From positions 4,092,001 through 4,156,000 of the forward strand of contig NZ_JAMZEC010000001.1 in NCBI RefSeq assembly GCF_024172185.1: a stretch of 64,000 bases of DNA, given 5' to 3'. Made by a program: the position numbers and the translations under genes. This DNA comes from Nonomuraea roseoviolacea subsp. carminata. Lineage in GTDB: Bacteria; Actinomycetota; Actinomycetes; Streptosporangiales; Streptosporangiaceae. Of this stretch, positions 1-8,872 are shown piece after piece. Within the stretch, counting starts at the first letter, position 1. Every line of letters starts with the position of its first letter. Under the pieces are notes generated by a model. The model was given only the letters and a program-made list of their open reading frames with translations, ran no database searches and was not told the DNA's origin.

Positions 1-943
1 GCGCACCAAGCGGCCCGCCCGCGAGGGCGCCCGGTTCCGCGCCGGCAGCGTCACGAAGATCTTCACCACCGCGGTCGTGCTCCAGCTCGTCGCCGAGGGC
101 CGGATCAAGCTCGACGGCACCGTGCAGGAGTACCTGCCCGGCCTGCTCCCCGAGGACTACCCGGCCATCGCCGTCGGCCAGTTGCTCAACCACACCAGCG
201 GCCTGCCGTCGCCGAAGGTCCCCGGCGACCTGGAGTGGGTCTACAAGACCCGGTTCCAGAAGTGGACCCCCGAGAAGTACGTCGCCAGGGCCGTCGAGAA
301 CCCGATCGAGTTCACCCCCGGCACGCGGCAGCACTACCTCAACACCAACACGTTCGTCGCCGGCATGATCATCGAGAAGGTCACCGGCCGCTCGTACGAG
401 CACGAGGTCACCACGCGGATCCTGCGCCCGGTCGGCATGCGCGACAGCTACCTGCCCGGCGACTCGGTCCGGATCAAGGGCCGGCACAACCACGGCTACC
501 AGGTGGTGCCCAAGGGCTTCCCCGACTCCTTCGCCTACGGCGACGCCCACCTCGTGGACATGACCGAGACGAGCGTCACCTCGACGTGGGCCTCGGGCGA
601 CCTCATCTCGACGACCGCCGACCTGGAGAAGTTCGTCAAGGCGCTGTTCTCCGGCAAGGTCGTGCCCGCGGCGCAGCTCGAACCGATGTTCACGGTCCCG
701 GACGTCACGATGTTCGGCACGGACAAGCCGGCCGTCTACACCTCCGGCCTGACCCGCCTGGAGCTGCCGGGCGGCATCGTCGCCTACGGCAAGACGGGGG
801 CGCGGTACGGCTCCTCGGCCGGCCTGGGCGCCACTCGCGATCTGAGCCGCACCCTGGCGTACTCGGTCAACTCCACCGACGCCAAGGCGCAGGGCCAGAA
901 CGAGCGGACCCTGCGCATCGCGCTGGCCGCCTTCGCGAAGTGA
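1..943 (+). CDS. Serine hydrolase (class C beta-lactamase / DD-peptidase family), 5' end outside window
   Basis: This is the C-terminal part of a penicillin-binding-type serine hydrolase; the reading frame is open from base 2, so the start and any signal peptide lie upstream. The active-site motifs are present in order: SVTK (the SxxK nucleophile motif, codons from base 47), HTSGLPS, HYLNTNT (the YxN motif, near base 333) and KTGARYG (the KTG motif, near base 790). Such enzymes hydrolyse D-Ala-D-Ala-like peptides or esters, usually outside the membrane. The true substrate cannot be read from sequence; esterase or D-aminopeptidase activity is also possible. Confidence 0.88.
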   Translation, partial: RTKRPAREGARFRAGSVTKIFTTAVVLQLVAEGRIKLDGTVQEYLPGLLPEDYPAIAVGQLLNHTSGLPSPKVPGDLEWVYKTRFQKWTPEKYVARAVENPIEFTPGTRQHYLNTNTFVAGMIIEKVTGRSYEHEVTTRILRPVGMRDSYLPGDSVRIKGRHNHGYQVVPKGFPDSFAYGDAHLVDMTETSVTSTWASGDLISTTADLEKFVKALFSGKVVPAAQLEPMFTVPDVTMFGTDKPAVYTSGLTRLELPGGIVAYGKTGARYGSSAGLGATRDLSRTLAYSVNSTDAKAQGQNERTLRIALAAFAK

Positions 944-955
944 GGAGTCATGCGG

Positions 956-1372
956 TCAGGGCCGCTCGTCCAACGCCCTGACCGCCCGCTTCGGCGCGAT
1001 GGTCCGGTAGCTCTCCTCGACCCAGTCGAGCAGGACCTCGGTGTCGGGCAGCTCGGCGAGGAACGGCACGGTCACCCAGCCGGCCTTGCCGAGCCCGTAA
1101 CCGGTGGGGGCCGCGCCCTCGACGGTCAGCGCGTGGCCGTGCGCCTCGGACAGCAGCTTCACGCTGAAGCCCGGCGCCCACTTCCCGGCCGGGTCCTCCG
1201 TGGTATCGGCCGGCTCGTCCGTCCTCTCGGACGGCCCGTCCATGCCGAGGAAGAGGAAGACCTTCTTGCCGACCTTGACGACGGTCTCGCCCCACGGGTG
1301 GTCCTCGCGGGTCTCGGGCAGGCCGAGCGCGAAGTCCCGCAGCTCGTCACGCACTCGTGACCACTCGGTCAT
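956..1372 (-). CDS. MmcQ/YjbR family protein
   Basis: A 138-residue protein beginning MTEWSRVRDELRDFALGLPE, with the typical later stretch GWVTVPF...WVEESYRTIAPK. This matches the small MmcQ/YjbR (CyaY-like fold) family, often labelled DNA-binding but with little functional proof. The ATG is preceded by a strong AGGAGGG site. The gene overlaps the stop of the upstream DUF2293 gene by an ATGA junction, so the two are probably translationally coupled. It is convergent with the serine hydrolase. Confidence 0.85.
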   Translation of the reverse strand: MTEWSRVRDELRDFALGLPETREDHPWGETVVKVGKKVFLFLGMDGPSERTDEPADTTEDPAGKWAPGFSVKLLSEAHGHALTVEGAAPTGYGLGKAGWVTVPFLAELPDTEVLLDWVEESYRTIAPKRAVRALDERP

Positions 1373-2415
1373 GTCGCCCTCCTGAAGTCGTCCAGTCTGG
1401 CCTCGATGGCGTCGCGGATCCGGTCCCGGGCCTCGGCCCGGGGGACGCCCGCCATCAGCAGCCTGTCGTAGTCGGTGTCGAGGTGACGGATCGACGCCAC
1501 CACGGCCAGGGTGATCGCGTTCGCGTCGAGCGCCTTGGCCGCCGCCGTACGGCCGACCCGGCCGCTGCCGCGCAGGGCGGCGTGCGCGGCGATCTCCTCG
1601 GCCCGCTCGGGCGGGCAGCCGGGGAACAGGCTCCGGATCTCGGCCGCCATCCGCGTCAGGTACTCGACGTCCTGCTCGGCCCGGCGCTCCCGGTCGCGCT
1701 CGCGGCGGCGCAGCCGGGCCTCCTCGTCGGCCAGGCAGCGCTCCTCGGCCAGCGTGAGCGCGCGCTCCTCCACCAGCAGGCCCTTGCGCTGGTAGACCTT
1801 GCGCCGGCGGTTGTACTGCACGACGACGGCCGCGAGGCCGCTCTCCTGCTTGGCCCGGCGGCTGAGCGCCGCGTCACCCGACGGCAGGAACACCAGATGG
1901 TCCATGTCGGCGCAGGTCAGGCAGTGCGGCCGGTCGTCCTCCATGATCAGGTACGGGCCGGTGTCGCCGCACGAGGCGCACGTCCACGCCTCCAGCGGGG
2001 CGACGGCCACCAGGTCGGGGGCCTTGCTCTGGCGCTCGGCGAGCCGCCGCACCCGCGCCTCGCTCAGCTCCGGCGACACCCAATGGACGCGGAACGCCTC
2101 CTGCGGATGGTCGCCGGACGTGAACCGCAGCTCGCGCCGGTCACGGCCGCCCGACACGTACGACGCCTCCATCGGCCGCAGCCCCTGCCTCTCGGCCCAC
2201 TCGCGCAGCAGCGCCGCCGCGCTGAGCAGTCGGTCGTCGTCCACCGCAGCCAGCTCGGCCAGCGTGGCGGCCCGGCCCTGCCGCCAGGTGTCGACGTGGC
2301 GCGAGTGCAGCCACCGCAGTCCGGTGACCACGTCCACGAACGTCACGTACTTCCGGTTGACCAGGGCGATCCCCGCGGCCTCGGCGACCCGGCGGGACAG
2401 GTTGGGCTTGCTCAC
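1369..2415 (-). CDS. DUF2293 domain-containing protein
   Basis: A 348-residue cytoplasmic protein starting at GTG, with a purine-rich ribosome site just upstream. The middle holds a possible zinc-binding pair of CxxC motifs (CASCGDTG and CLTCADMD), followed by a highly charged Arg/Glu-rich stretch likely to form a coiled coil. The C-terminal part (IRSLFPGCPPERAEEIAAHA, then an arginine-rich helical region) fits DUF2293. No enzymatic motif is visible and the function is unknown. It is translationally coupled to the downstream YjbR gene. Confidence 0.75.
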   Translation of the reverse strand: MSKPNLSRRVAEAAGIALVNRKYVTFVDVVTGLRWLHSRHVDTWRQGRAATLAELAAVDDDRLLSAAALLREWAERQGLRPMEASYVSGGRDRRELRFTSGDHPQEAFRVHWVSPELSEARVRRLAERQSKAPDLVAVAPLEAWTCASCGDTGPYLIMEDDRPHCLTCADMDHLVFLPSGDAALSRRAKQESGLAAVVVQYNRRRKVYQRKGLLVEERALTLAEERCLADEEARLRRRERDRERRAEQDVEYLTRMAAEIRSLFPGCPPERAEEIAAHAALRGSGRVGRTAAAKALDANAITLAVVASIRHLDTDYDRLLMAGVPRAEARDRIRDAIEARLDDFRRAT

Positions 2416-2486
2416 GCCCCCCAGTGTGCCGCCTCTTTGACCTCCTATCGGCTTCGCTTGGGCCGATCACGGCAAGGATCCCTGCG

Positions 2487-2504
2487 GATCCGGCGCGCCG
2501 GATC
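2487..2504. promoter_or_regulatory. 18-bp perfect palindrome in the divergent DUF2293/FKBP intergenic region
   Basis: GATCCGGCGCGCCGGATC reads identically on both strands and lies between the divergent starts at 2415 and 2563. It is followed by several CCGGAG copies. It could be an operator for either gene; no regulator is known for it. Confidence 0.4.
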
Positions 2505-2562
2505 AGGCAGTTCCGGAGAGACCTCGCCGCTCCGGAGTTTTCCGGCACCTCCGGAGGGGATC

Positions 2563-3369
2563 GTGCGCCTGTTCTGGCCCGCCATGCTCGTGCTCGCGAC
2601 GTCCTGCGGAGTCGGTGACGGCGGGCTGCCGATGGTCACCGGCGCGTTCGGGGCGGAGCCGGCGGTGGCGATCCCCGCCGGCGAGCCGGGGCGCATCCCG
2701 CGCGTGGCCGTCCTGTCCATCGGCGACGGCCGCCGGACCGCTCCCGGGGACGTGGTGCTCGCGGACGTGTCCGTACGCCTGTGGTCGGACGGCAGCAGGC
2801 AGGGCGGCACGTACGACGCCCGGCAGCCCGTCCTGGTGTCCTTCGACGGCCGTGCGGTGCCCGCGACCTGGCGCGAGGCGCTCCTGGACCGGCCGGCCGG
2901 CAGCCGGGTCCTGCTGGTCGGCACGGCGGCGGAGGCGGCGGGCCCCGGCGTAGCCCTGGACGGGGTCGATCCCGAGGCGGTCGTGGTCGTGGTCTTCGAC
3001 GTCCTCGGCGGCTACCCGCCGGACGCCCGCCTGGTGGGCAAGCCGCTGCCGAGCGTGCCCGACGGCCTGCCGCTCGACGGGCCGAGGACGCTCATCGACG
3101 GCTCCGGCCCGGAGGTGCGGGCGGGGGCGAGGGTGGTGGTGCAGTACCTGGCGATGCGGCTGCCCGAGCGCCGGGTCTTGGACTCGTCCTACCGGCGCGG
3201 CGGGCCGAGCGCCGTGACGCTCGCGCCGGGGGCGGCGCCCGCGTCGTGGGTGTCGGGGCTCGTGGGCGGCCACGTCGGCGCCCGCCTGGCCCTGTCCGAG
3301 CCGGGACGGGCCGCGGGCGAGCGGACGGTGTACGTCATCGACATCCTCGACGCCCTCCAGCCCGCCTGA
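2563..3369 (+). CDS. FKBP-like peptidyl-prolyl isomerase lipoprotein (probable)
   Basis: A 268-residue protein starting at a GTG immediately after GGAGGGGATC. The N-terminus is a short hydrophobic signal ending in LATSC, a plausible lipobox, so it is probably anchored outside the membrane. The rest resembles two FKBP-type halves: the first contains PGDVVLADVSVRLWSDG, and the second VRAGARVVVQYLAMRLPERR followed by VLDSSYRRGG and WVSGLVGGHVGARLAL, which fits the FKBP pattern of dimension strand, D-x-S loop and terminal W-x-x-G-L region. It probably assists folding of secreted proteins. Several aromatic pocket residues are not obvious, so catalytic activity is uncertain. Confidence 0.72.
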   Translation: MRLFWPAMLVLATSCGVGDGGLPMVTGAFGAEPAVAIPAGEPGRIPRVAVLSIGDGRRTAPGDVVLADVSVRLWSDGSRQGGTYDARQPVLVSFDGRAVPATWREALLDRPAGSRVLLVGTAAEAAGPGVALDGVDPEAVVVVVFDVLGGYPPDARLVGKPLPSVPDGLPLDGPRTLIDGSGPEVRAGARVVVQYLAMRLPERRVLDSSYRRGGPSAVTLAPGAAPASWVSGLVGGHVGARLALSEPGRAAGERTVYVIDILDALQPA

Positions 3370-3430
3370 CCCCCGCCCATCACCGGGACACACGTGAGGA
3401 CGGCGGCGGCGAAGGCCGGGGGAAAGGGCG

Positions 3431-3463
3431 GTGGCCCGGCGTCAGGAGGGGACGCCGGGCCAC
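3431..3463. terminator. Bidirectional hairpin terminator
   Basis: GTGGCCCGGCGTC and its exact complement are separated by a 7-base loop, giving a perfect 13-bp GC-rich stem. It lies between the convergent ends of the FKBP-like gene (+) and the amidase gene (-) and can serve both. Confidence 0.75.
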
Positions 3464-3493
3464 CGGGAGGAGGGAAGGAGATGGTTCAGGGGA

Positions 3494-4927
3494 TCAGGTA
3501 CAGTGCTCGAAGTCGCTGGTGTAGGTGGCCGTGCCCACCGAGCCGCCCCACTTGACGCACTTGTCCGCGGCCGCGGCCTGGACCGGGCCCGCGTAGTACT
3601 CGAAGTTGCCGCTGTCGGTCTTGCGCGTCGCGCCCTTGACCTCAAGGAAGGCACTGGTCGCGCTGGCCTTGCCGAGCGAGACCTTCTTGATGGTGGCGAC
3701 GCAGTTCTTGCCGGCCGTGCTGCTGTACATCAGGTAGACCGTGCCGCTGGTGCCGAGGGCCTGCGAGTCGATGGTCTTGTAGCCGGAGCCGCAGACCTCC
3801 TCGGGGGTGTGCGGGTTGGTGGAGCCGCCGCCGCCCGTGCCGCCGGTCACGTAGCTCATGTACTTCGTCCAGTTCCAGTTCGGGCCCGGGTCGGTGTGGT
3901 CGGAGCCGGGAACCTGGTTGTGGCCGACGATGTGGCTGCGGTCCTTCGGGATGCCGTAGCGGTCGGCGATGTTGCGGGTCAGCGCGGCCGAGGCGCGGTA
4001 CATCTGGTCGGTGAACCACGAGGCGTTGTCGACGTAGCCCTCGTGCTCGATGCCGACCGAGCGCCGGTTGTAGTTGCCGGCGTGGAAGGCCCGGTTCTTC
4101 TCGCGCACCATCTGGGTGATCTGACCGTCGGAGGAGCGGATCACGTAGTGGGCGGAGGTGGGGTTCGGGCGGGGACCGGTCTGGAACCAGGAGATCGTGC
4201 CCGCGTACGAGCCCTGCGTCACGTGGATGACGATGCGGTCGATCTTGTCGCTGGTCGGCCGGTTGGAGACGGCGTAGTTGCTGCTGTGCGCCGCCTTCCA
4301 GATGGCGCCCGGGTAGTCGGTGGAGGAGGCGAGGGCGCGCGGGGCGTCGTCGGCGTACTTGCCGCGGTCCGGGGTCACCTGCTCGGGCTCGGTCTGCACG
4401 CCCGCCACGTCGACGCCGGAGGTCAGGGCCTCGTAGACGGCGTCGGCGTAGATGCGCGCCGTGGTGTCGTCGGCCAGGTTGCCGTACGCGGCCACCGCGC
4501 CGTACCACTTGGCGGGGTCCTTGCGGGCGGTGGCGTCCAGCCCGAGCGCGTCGGCCTTGGCGCGCAGCACGGCGGCGCCGCCCAGGACGTTGGACGCGTC
4601 GTCGGTCTTCAGCTTGGCGACCGGGATGGAGGTGATCTTGGCCGCCTCCTCCAGTGCCTTGGTCTGGGGGTTGCTGACCAGGTGCATCACGCCGTAGCCG
4701 CCGCTCGCGCTCGGCTCGCCCTCGTGGTTGTCGAGGTGCGTCTCGGCGTAGCCCAGGGCGACCAGCAGGTCGCGGGGCACCTCGTACGTGGAGGCCGCCT
4801 TGGTGAAGGCGTCGGCCAGCGGGCCGGCCGCGGTGGTGGCGGCGGGGGTCGCGGTGGCGGCATGGGCCACCGCCGGGCCGGACAGAGCAATGAGTCCGGC
4901 GATCACAAGAGTTGTAGTCTTCATCAT
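3494..4927 (-). CDS. Secreted N-acetylmuramoyl-L-alanine amidase with C-terminal SapA-like domain
   Basis: About 477 residues. An N-terminal signal peptide ends near VAHAATA. Residues roughly 35-165 resemble a lytic-transglycosylase-like helical domain (VPRDLLVALGYAETHLDNH). The amidase_2/PGRP domain follows, with the zinc-ligand and fold signatures IDRIVIHVTQGSYAG, SAHYVIRSSDG, VGIEHEG and DHTDPGPNWNW. The final ~105 residues (NPHTPEEVCGSGYKTIDSQA to the C-terminal FEHCT) match the end of the neighbouring M23 peptidase. It should cleave the bond between muramic acid and the stem peptide in cell walls. An ATG overlapping the upstream stop (ATGA) is preferred; a TTG six bases upstream is also open. 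Confidence 0.88.
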   Translation of the reverse strand: MMKTTTLVIAGLIALSGPAVAHAATATPAATTAAGPLADAFTKAASTYEVPRDLLVALGYAETHLDNHEGEPSASGGYGVMHLVSNPQTKALEEAAKITSIPVAKLKTDDASNVLGGAAVLRAKADALGLDATARKDPAKWYGAVAAYGNLADDTTARIYADAVYEALTSGVDVAGVQTEPEQVTPDRGKYADDAPRALASSTDYPGAIWKAAHSSNYAVSNRPTSDKIDRIVIHVTQGSYAGTISWFQTGPRPNPTSAHYVIRSSDGQITQMVREKNRAFHAGNYNRRSVGIEHEGYVDNASWFTDQMYRASAALTRNIADRYGIPKDRSHIVGHNQVPGSDHTDPGPNWNWTKYMSYVTGGTGGGGSTNPHTPEEVCGSGYKTIDSQALGTSGTVYLMYSSTAGKNCVATIKKVSLGKASATSAFLEVKGATRKTDSGNFEYYAGPVQAAAADKCVKWGGSVGTATYTSDFEHCT

Positions 4928-5880
4928 CCGCAATGCTCAGAGGGACTGGTGTAGGTGATGGACCCGGCGGAACCGCCCCATCTGACGCACTTGCCGGCGG
5001 CAGAGGCGGTCACGGGGCCCGCGTAGTACGCGAAGTCGCCGGTGTCGGTCTTGCGCGCCGCGCCCGCGACCTCCAGGTAGGCGGAGACCGCAGTGGCCGT
5101 GCCGACCGACGTCGACTTGATCGTGGCTACGCAGTTCGTTCCGTTGGAGCCGTTGTAGAGCAGGTAGACCGTGCCGGCGGACCCGAGGGCCGCGGAGTCG
5201 ATCACCTTGTGGCCGGGGCCGCAGACGGACTCCGCGGTGTGCGGGTTGGGGGTGCCGCCGCAGGAGTTCCTGGAGGTGACGGTCTGCACGGGGTAGCCGA
5301 AGGTCACGCCGTCGAAGACGGCCTTCTGGATGTTCGCCGGGTAACTGGTGCCCTTGCGCACCTCGAAGTGCAGGTGCGGGGTGATGTCGTTGCCCGGTCT
5401 GCTGGTGTTGCCCACCGTGCCGATCGTCTGACCCTGCGACACGGTCTGGCCGGTGCTGACCGCGCGGCTGTTCAGGTGGGCGTAGTAGGTGGCGTAGCCG
5501 TCACCGTGGTCGATCTTCACCAGATTGCCGAAGCCGTTGGTCGAGCCCTGGTGCGCCGAGATCACGACCGTGCCGGCAGCCGCGGCGACGACGGTGTCGC
5601 CGAGGTCGGCGTCCGGGGTGCCGCCCCGGTTGAAGTCGATCTCGTACGACTGGTGGGCGCTGCTTCCGCTGGAGTTGCCCGTCCAGCTCTGGCCGCACGG
5701 GAACGGCAGCTGGAAGTTCGGTGCCGCGAGGGTCGTCGCCGTCTCCGCCGTGGCGGTGGAGGTCGGCGCGGGCACCGGCGAAGCCGTGGGGGAGGGCGCG
5801 GGGTCCGCGGAAGCGGCCGTACCGGTCCCCAGACTGACTAAGAGCGCGAAACCCGTGATCAGCGCTCCGTTGAGCTTCAT
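4924..5880 (-). CDS. Secreted M23 family metallopeptidase with C-terminal SapA-like domain
   Basis: A 318-residue secreted peptidase. A signal peptide (MKLNGALITGFALLVSLGTG) is followed by a Pro/Thr/Ala-rich linker. The LytM/M23 domain spans about residues 55-205, with the zinc-site motifs HQSYEIDFN, TYYAHLN and HLHFEVR. It should cut peptide cross-links of peptidoglycan. The last ~105 residues (NPHTAESVCGPGHKVIDSAA to PSEHCG) are closely similar to the C-terminus of the downstream amidase and resemble Streptomyces spore-associated protein A-type domains. The two genes overlap and must be co-translated. It is divergent from the SARP gene at 5994. Confidence 0.9.
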   Translation of the reverse strand: MKLNGALITGFALLVSLGTGTAASADPAPSPTASPVPAPTSTATAETATTLAAPNFQLPFPCGQSWTGNSSGSSAHQSYEIDFNRGGTPDADLGDTVVAAAAGTVVISAHQGSTNGFGNLVKIDHGDGYATYYAHLNSRAVSTGQTVSQGQTIGTVGNTSRPGNDITPHLHFEVRKGTSYPANIQKAVFDGVTFGYPVQTVTSRNSCGGTPNPHTAESVCGPGHKVIDSAALGSAGTVYLLYNGSNGTNCVATIKSTSVGTATAVSAYLEVAGAARKTDTGDFAYYAGPVTASAAGKCVRWGGSAGSITYTSPSEHCG

Positions 5881-5993
5881 CGGACGACCCTTTCTGGTGG
5901 GATCTCTGAGACAAGGGTGTGCATATGGCGCACAAGAAACGTCCAGACCCGGTACAAAGAGCTGTCACGCCTCCATAAGGAGCAGATGCGGTC

Positions 5994-8669
5994 ATGACGG
6001 TCACTTTTCACGTGCTTGGACCGCTGGAGGTCCGGACATCGGGTCAACCCGTCCGGATCTCCGGCAAGAAGCCTCGCCTGCTGCTGGCCACGTTGTTGCT
6101 GGACGCGGGCGGGGTCGTCGGTGCCGACCAGTTGGTCGAGGTGCTCTGGCCCGAGCGCCCGCCTCGATCCGCGCAGGCCAACCTGCGCACCTATGTGAGC
6201 TCGCTCCGGACGGATCTGGGCGAGGAGGGCCGGTGCCTGCGCGGCAACGGCTCGGGTTACGCCATCGACGTGCCGGAGGGCGCGCTCGACCTCTTGGTCT
6301 TCGAGGAACTGGTGGGCCAGGCCCGCTACGAGGAGGCGCTGTCCCTGTGGCGCGGCGCCCCGCTCGCCGATCTGCCCGGCAGCCCGCTCTGGGACCGCCG
6401 CCTGGACCCCCTCCACGAGGTGCGGCTGCGCGCGGCCGAGGAACTGATCAGCCGGAGGATGGACCAGGGCGACCACGCCGGCGCCGTGAGCGAGCTGCGC
6501 GGCCTGCTCGCCGAGCACCCCTATCGCGAGGACCTGTGGGGACGATTACTCCTGGCCCTGCACCGGGGCGGCCGGAAGGCCGAGGCGCTGCGCGCCTATG
6601 CCACGGTCCGGCAGCTCCTCGTGGACGAGCTCGGCGTCGAGCCGGGCACCGGACTGCGCGCCGCGTACGAGTCGATCCTCGCCGACGAGGCGCCGCCCGC
6701 CGCCCCCCGCCAGCTCCCGCCCGACATTCCCGACTTCACCGGCCGGACCGACGCCCTCGCCGCGCTGAACGAGCCGTTCCAGGTCGCCGTCATCTCGGGG
6801 CCGCCCGGAGCGGGCAAGACCGCGCTGGCCGTGCACGCCGCCCACGCGCTGCGCGAGAAGTTCCCCGCCGGCCAGCTCCACCTCGACCTCGACGGCCGCG
6901 AGCCGGCCGACCTCCTCGCCGAGGCGCTGCGGGCGCTCGGCGCCGACCCGCCCCCGCCCACGGTCCACGAGCGCTCCGCGCACTTCCGCTCGCTGCTCGC
7001 CGAGCGCCCCATGCTCGTCCTGCTGGACGACGCGCTCGACGCCTCACAGGTACGGCCGCTGCTGCCGGGCAACGACTCCGTGGTCATCGTCACCAGCCGC
7101 CGGCGCATCACCGAGCTGCCCGGCTCCCGCCACATCGACCTCGGCGAGCTGCCGGTCGACGACGCCCTGCGGTTCCTCGGCCGGATCGTCGGACCCGAGC
7201 GGGTGGCCCGCGAGCAGGACGACGCCCGCGCCATCGTGGAGGCGTGCGGCGGGCTGCCGCTGGCCGTGCGCAGCGCCGGGGCCCGGCTCGCCGGCCGGCC
7301 CGGCTGGTCGCTGGCGGTGCTGCGGCAACGGCTGGAGGACGACCGGCTCAACGAGCTGCAGGAGGTGCGCGTCAGCCTCGACCGCAGCTACCGCGACCTG
7401 CCCGACGAGGCCGCCCGCATGCTCGGCACGTTCGGCCGGCTCGGCGCCCTCGCGCAGCCCGGCTGGGTGGTCGACGCGGCGCTCGACCGGCATCGCGCTG
7501 ACGATGTGACCGATCTCCTCGTCGACGTGAACCTGCTGGAGCTCGTCGGCACCGACCCCGTCGGGCAGCCGCGCTACCGCGTCCCCGACCTGATCCGCCG
7601 CCACGCCCTCGAACGCACGCCCGACCGCGACGCCCTGGGCCGCGTGCTCGCCGCCTGGACCGCGACCACCGAGCACGCCATGGCGCGGCTGCCCACCACC
7701 GTCTTCAGCCTCACCGCCCCCCGCACGCCGCGCTGGCGCCTGCCCGAGCAGACGCTGGAGCGGCTCACCTCCAACCCGCTCGACTGGTTCGAGGCCGAGC
7801 ACGACTCGCTCGTCGCGGCCGTCGGCGTGGCCGCCGAGGCCGGGCTCGCCGAGTCGGCCTGGGGCCTGGCCGCCGCCATGGTCCCGTACCTGGACCTGCA
7901 CTGCCGGCTCGACACCTGGCAGCGCACCCACAGCGTCGCCCTGGAGGCCGCCCGCGCCGGCGGCGACACCTACGGCGAGGCCGCCATGCTGCGCGGGCTC
8001 GCCCAGGTCGCCCTCTACCAGGACCGCTACGAGGAGGCGGCCGACGGGTTCGTGCGCTCCCGCCAGCTCTTCCACGACCTCGGCGACGTACGGGCCGAGG
8101 CCACGACGATCTGCGGGCTCGGCGCGGTCAGCCAGTTCCGCGGGCGGCCGGCGCAGTCGCTCGGCCACTTCAAGCGGGCCCTGGCCATGTTCCTGGCCGC
8201 CGACGACCCCCAGGGCGAGGCGCTCGCCCGGCAGGCCATCGGCCGGGTCTGCCTCAAGTCCGGCGACCTGACCCAGGCGTCCGAGTCGCTGGCCCAGGCC
8301 ATGCGGCTGGCCCAGGAGCTCGGCGACTCCCACCGCGAGGGCTGCGTCTGCCTCCAGATGGGGCAGTTGCACGAGGCGGTGTCCTTCCACCACCACGCCC
8401 TGGACATCTTCGAGTCGCTCGGCGACCGGCACTGCGGCGCGTACGCCCTGCAGAGCCTGGCCCGGCTCCAGGTGCGCCGCGGCGACCTGGCCCCCGCCTC
8501 GGCCGGGCTCCAGCGCTCGCTGGAGGTCTTCCAGGAGCTCGGCGACCGTAGCGGCGAGATGTCGAGCACGCAGCTCCTCGGCGAGCTGTACCGCACGGCG
8601 GGGCGCACGGGGCTGGCGCTCGACTACCTGAAGCAGGCCAGCGACCTGCGCCGCCACCTGCCCGTCTGA
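5994..8669 (+). CDS. AfsR-type SARP transcriptional regulator (BTAD, NB-ARC, TPR)
   Basis: An 891-residue multidomain regulator. Residues about 1-95 are an OmpR-like winged helix (FHVLGPLEVRTSGQ, then LRTYVSSLRTDLG). About 96-240 is the bacterial transcriptional activation domain, ending LVDELGVEPGTGL. An NB-ARC ATPase follows with Walker A GPPGAGKTAL near residue 268 and Walker B-like MLVLLDDAL. The C-terminal third is made of TPR repeats. SARP proteins activate secondary-metabolite or developmental genes from direct repeats near the -35 region. An AAGGAG site precedes the ATG. The divergent neighbours are cell-wall hydrolases, which may be targets; that is inference from position only. Confidence 0.92.
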   Translation: MTVTFHVLGPLEVRTSGQPVRISGKKPRLLLATLLLDAGGVVGADQLVEVLWPERPPRSAQANLRTYVSSLRTDLGEEGRCLRGNGSGYAIDVPEGALDLLVFEELVGQARYEEALSLWRGAPLADLPGSPLWDRRLDPLHEVRLRAAEELISRRMDQGDHAGAVSELRGLLAEHPYREDLWGRLLLALHRGGRKAEALRAYATVRQLLVDELGVEPGTGLRAAYESILADEAPPAAPRQLPPDIPDFTGRTDALAALNEPFQVAVISGPPGAGKTALAVHAAHALREKFPAGQLHLDLDGREPADLLAEALRALGADPPPPTVHERSAHFRSLLAERPMLVLLDDALDASQVRPLLPGNDSVVIVTSRRRITELPGSRHIDLGELPVDDALRFLGRIVGPERVAREQDDARAIVEACGGLPLAVRSAGARLAGRPGWSLAVLRQRLEDDRLNELQEVRVSLDRSYRDLPDEAARMLGTFGRLGALAQPGWVVDAALDRHRADDVTDLLVDVNLLELVGTDPVGQPRYRVPDLIRRHALERTPDRDALGRVLAAWTATTEHAMARLPTTVFSLTAPRTPRWRLPEQTLERLTSNPLDWFEAEHDSLVAAVGVAAEAGLAESAWGLAAAMVPYLDLHCRLDTWQRTHSVALEAARAGGDTYGEAAMLRGLAQVALYQDRYEEAADGFVRSRQLFHDLGDVRAEATTICGLGAVSQFRGRPAQSLGHFKRALAMFLAADDPQGEALARQAIGRVCLKSGDLTQASESLAQAMRLAQELGDSHREGCVCLQMGQLHEAVSFHHHALDIFESLGDRHCGAYALQSLARLQVRRGDLAPASAGLQRSLEVFQELGDRSGEMSSTQLLGELYRTAGRTGLALDYLKQASDLRRHLPV

Positions 8670-8814
8670 GATCCACCCACTTCCACGTCCGATCATTCGC
8701 AGGGGCCGTTCCGTCGGGACGTGCCGGATCGTTCCGGTCGTCCCGACGCCCCCGGCCACCCCGCTGGACGTCTCAGCACGTCCGGTCGTATCGGCTCGTC
8801 CAGGACGGCAGGGC

Positions 8815-8840
8815 GGCCCGCGCGGACAGGGGCGCGGGCC
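8815..8840. terminator. Hairpin between convergent genes
   Basis: GGCCCGCGC pairs perfectly with GCGCGGGCC across an 8-base loop. It lies between the convergent ends of the SARP gene and the NERD-pseudokinase gene. There is no U-tract, which is common in GC-rich actinomycetes. Confidence 0.5.
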
Positions 8841-8872
8841 GGCGAGGGAGGCGGCCCGGTCCGGCGTCGCGG

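Noticed and set aside
1357..2562. Long plus-strand open frame upstream of and in frame with the FKBP-like gene
   Set aside because: It is antisense to the DUF2293 gene, Arg/Pro/His-rich and without domains. The real gene starts at GTG 2563 with its own ribosome site and signal sequence.
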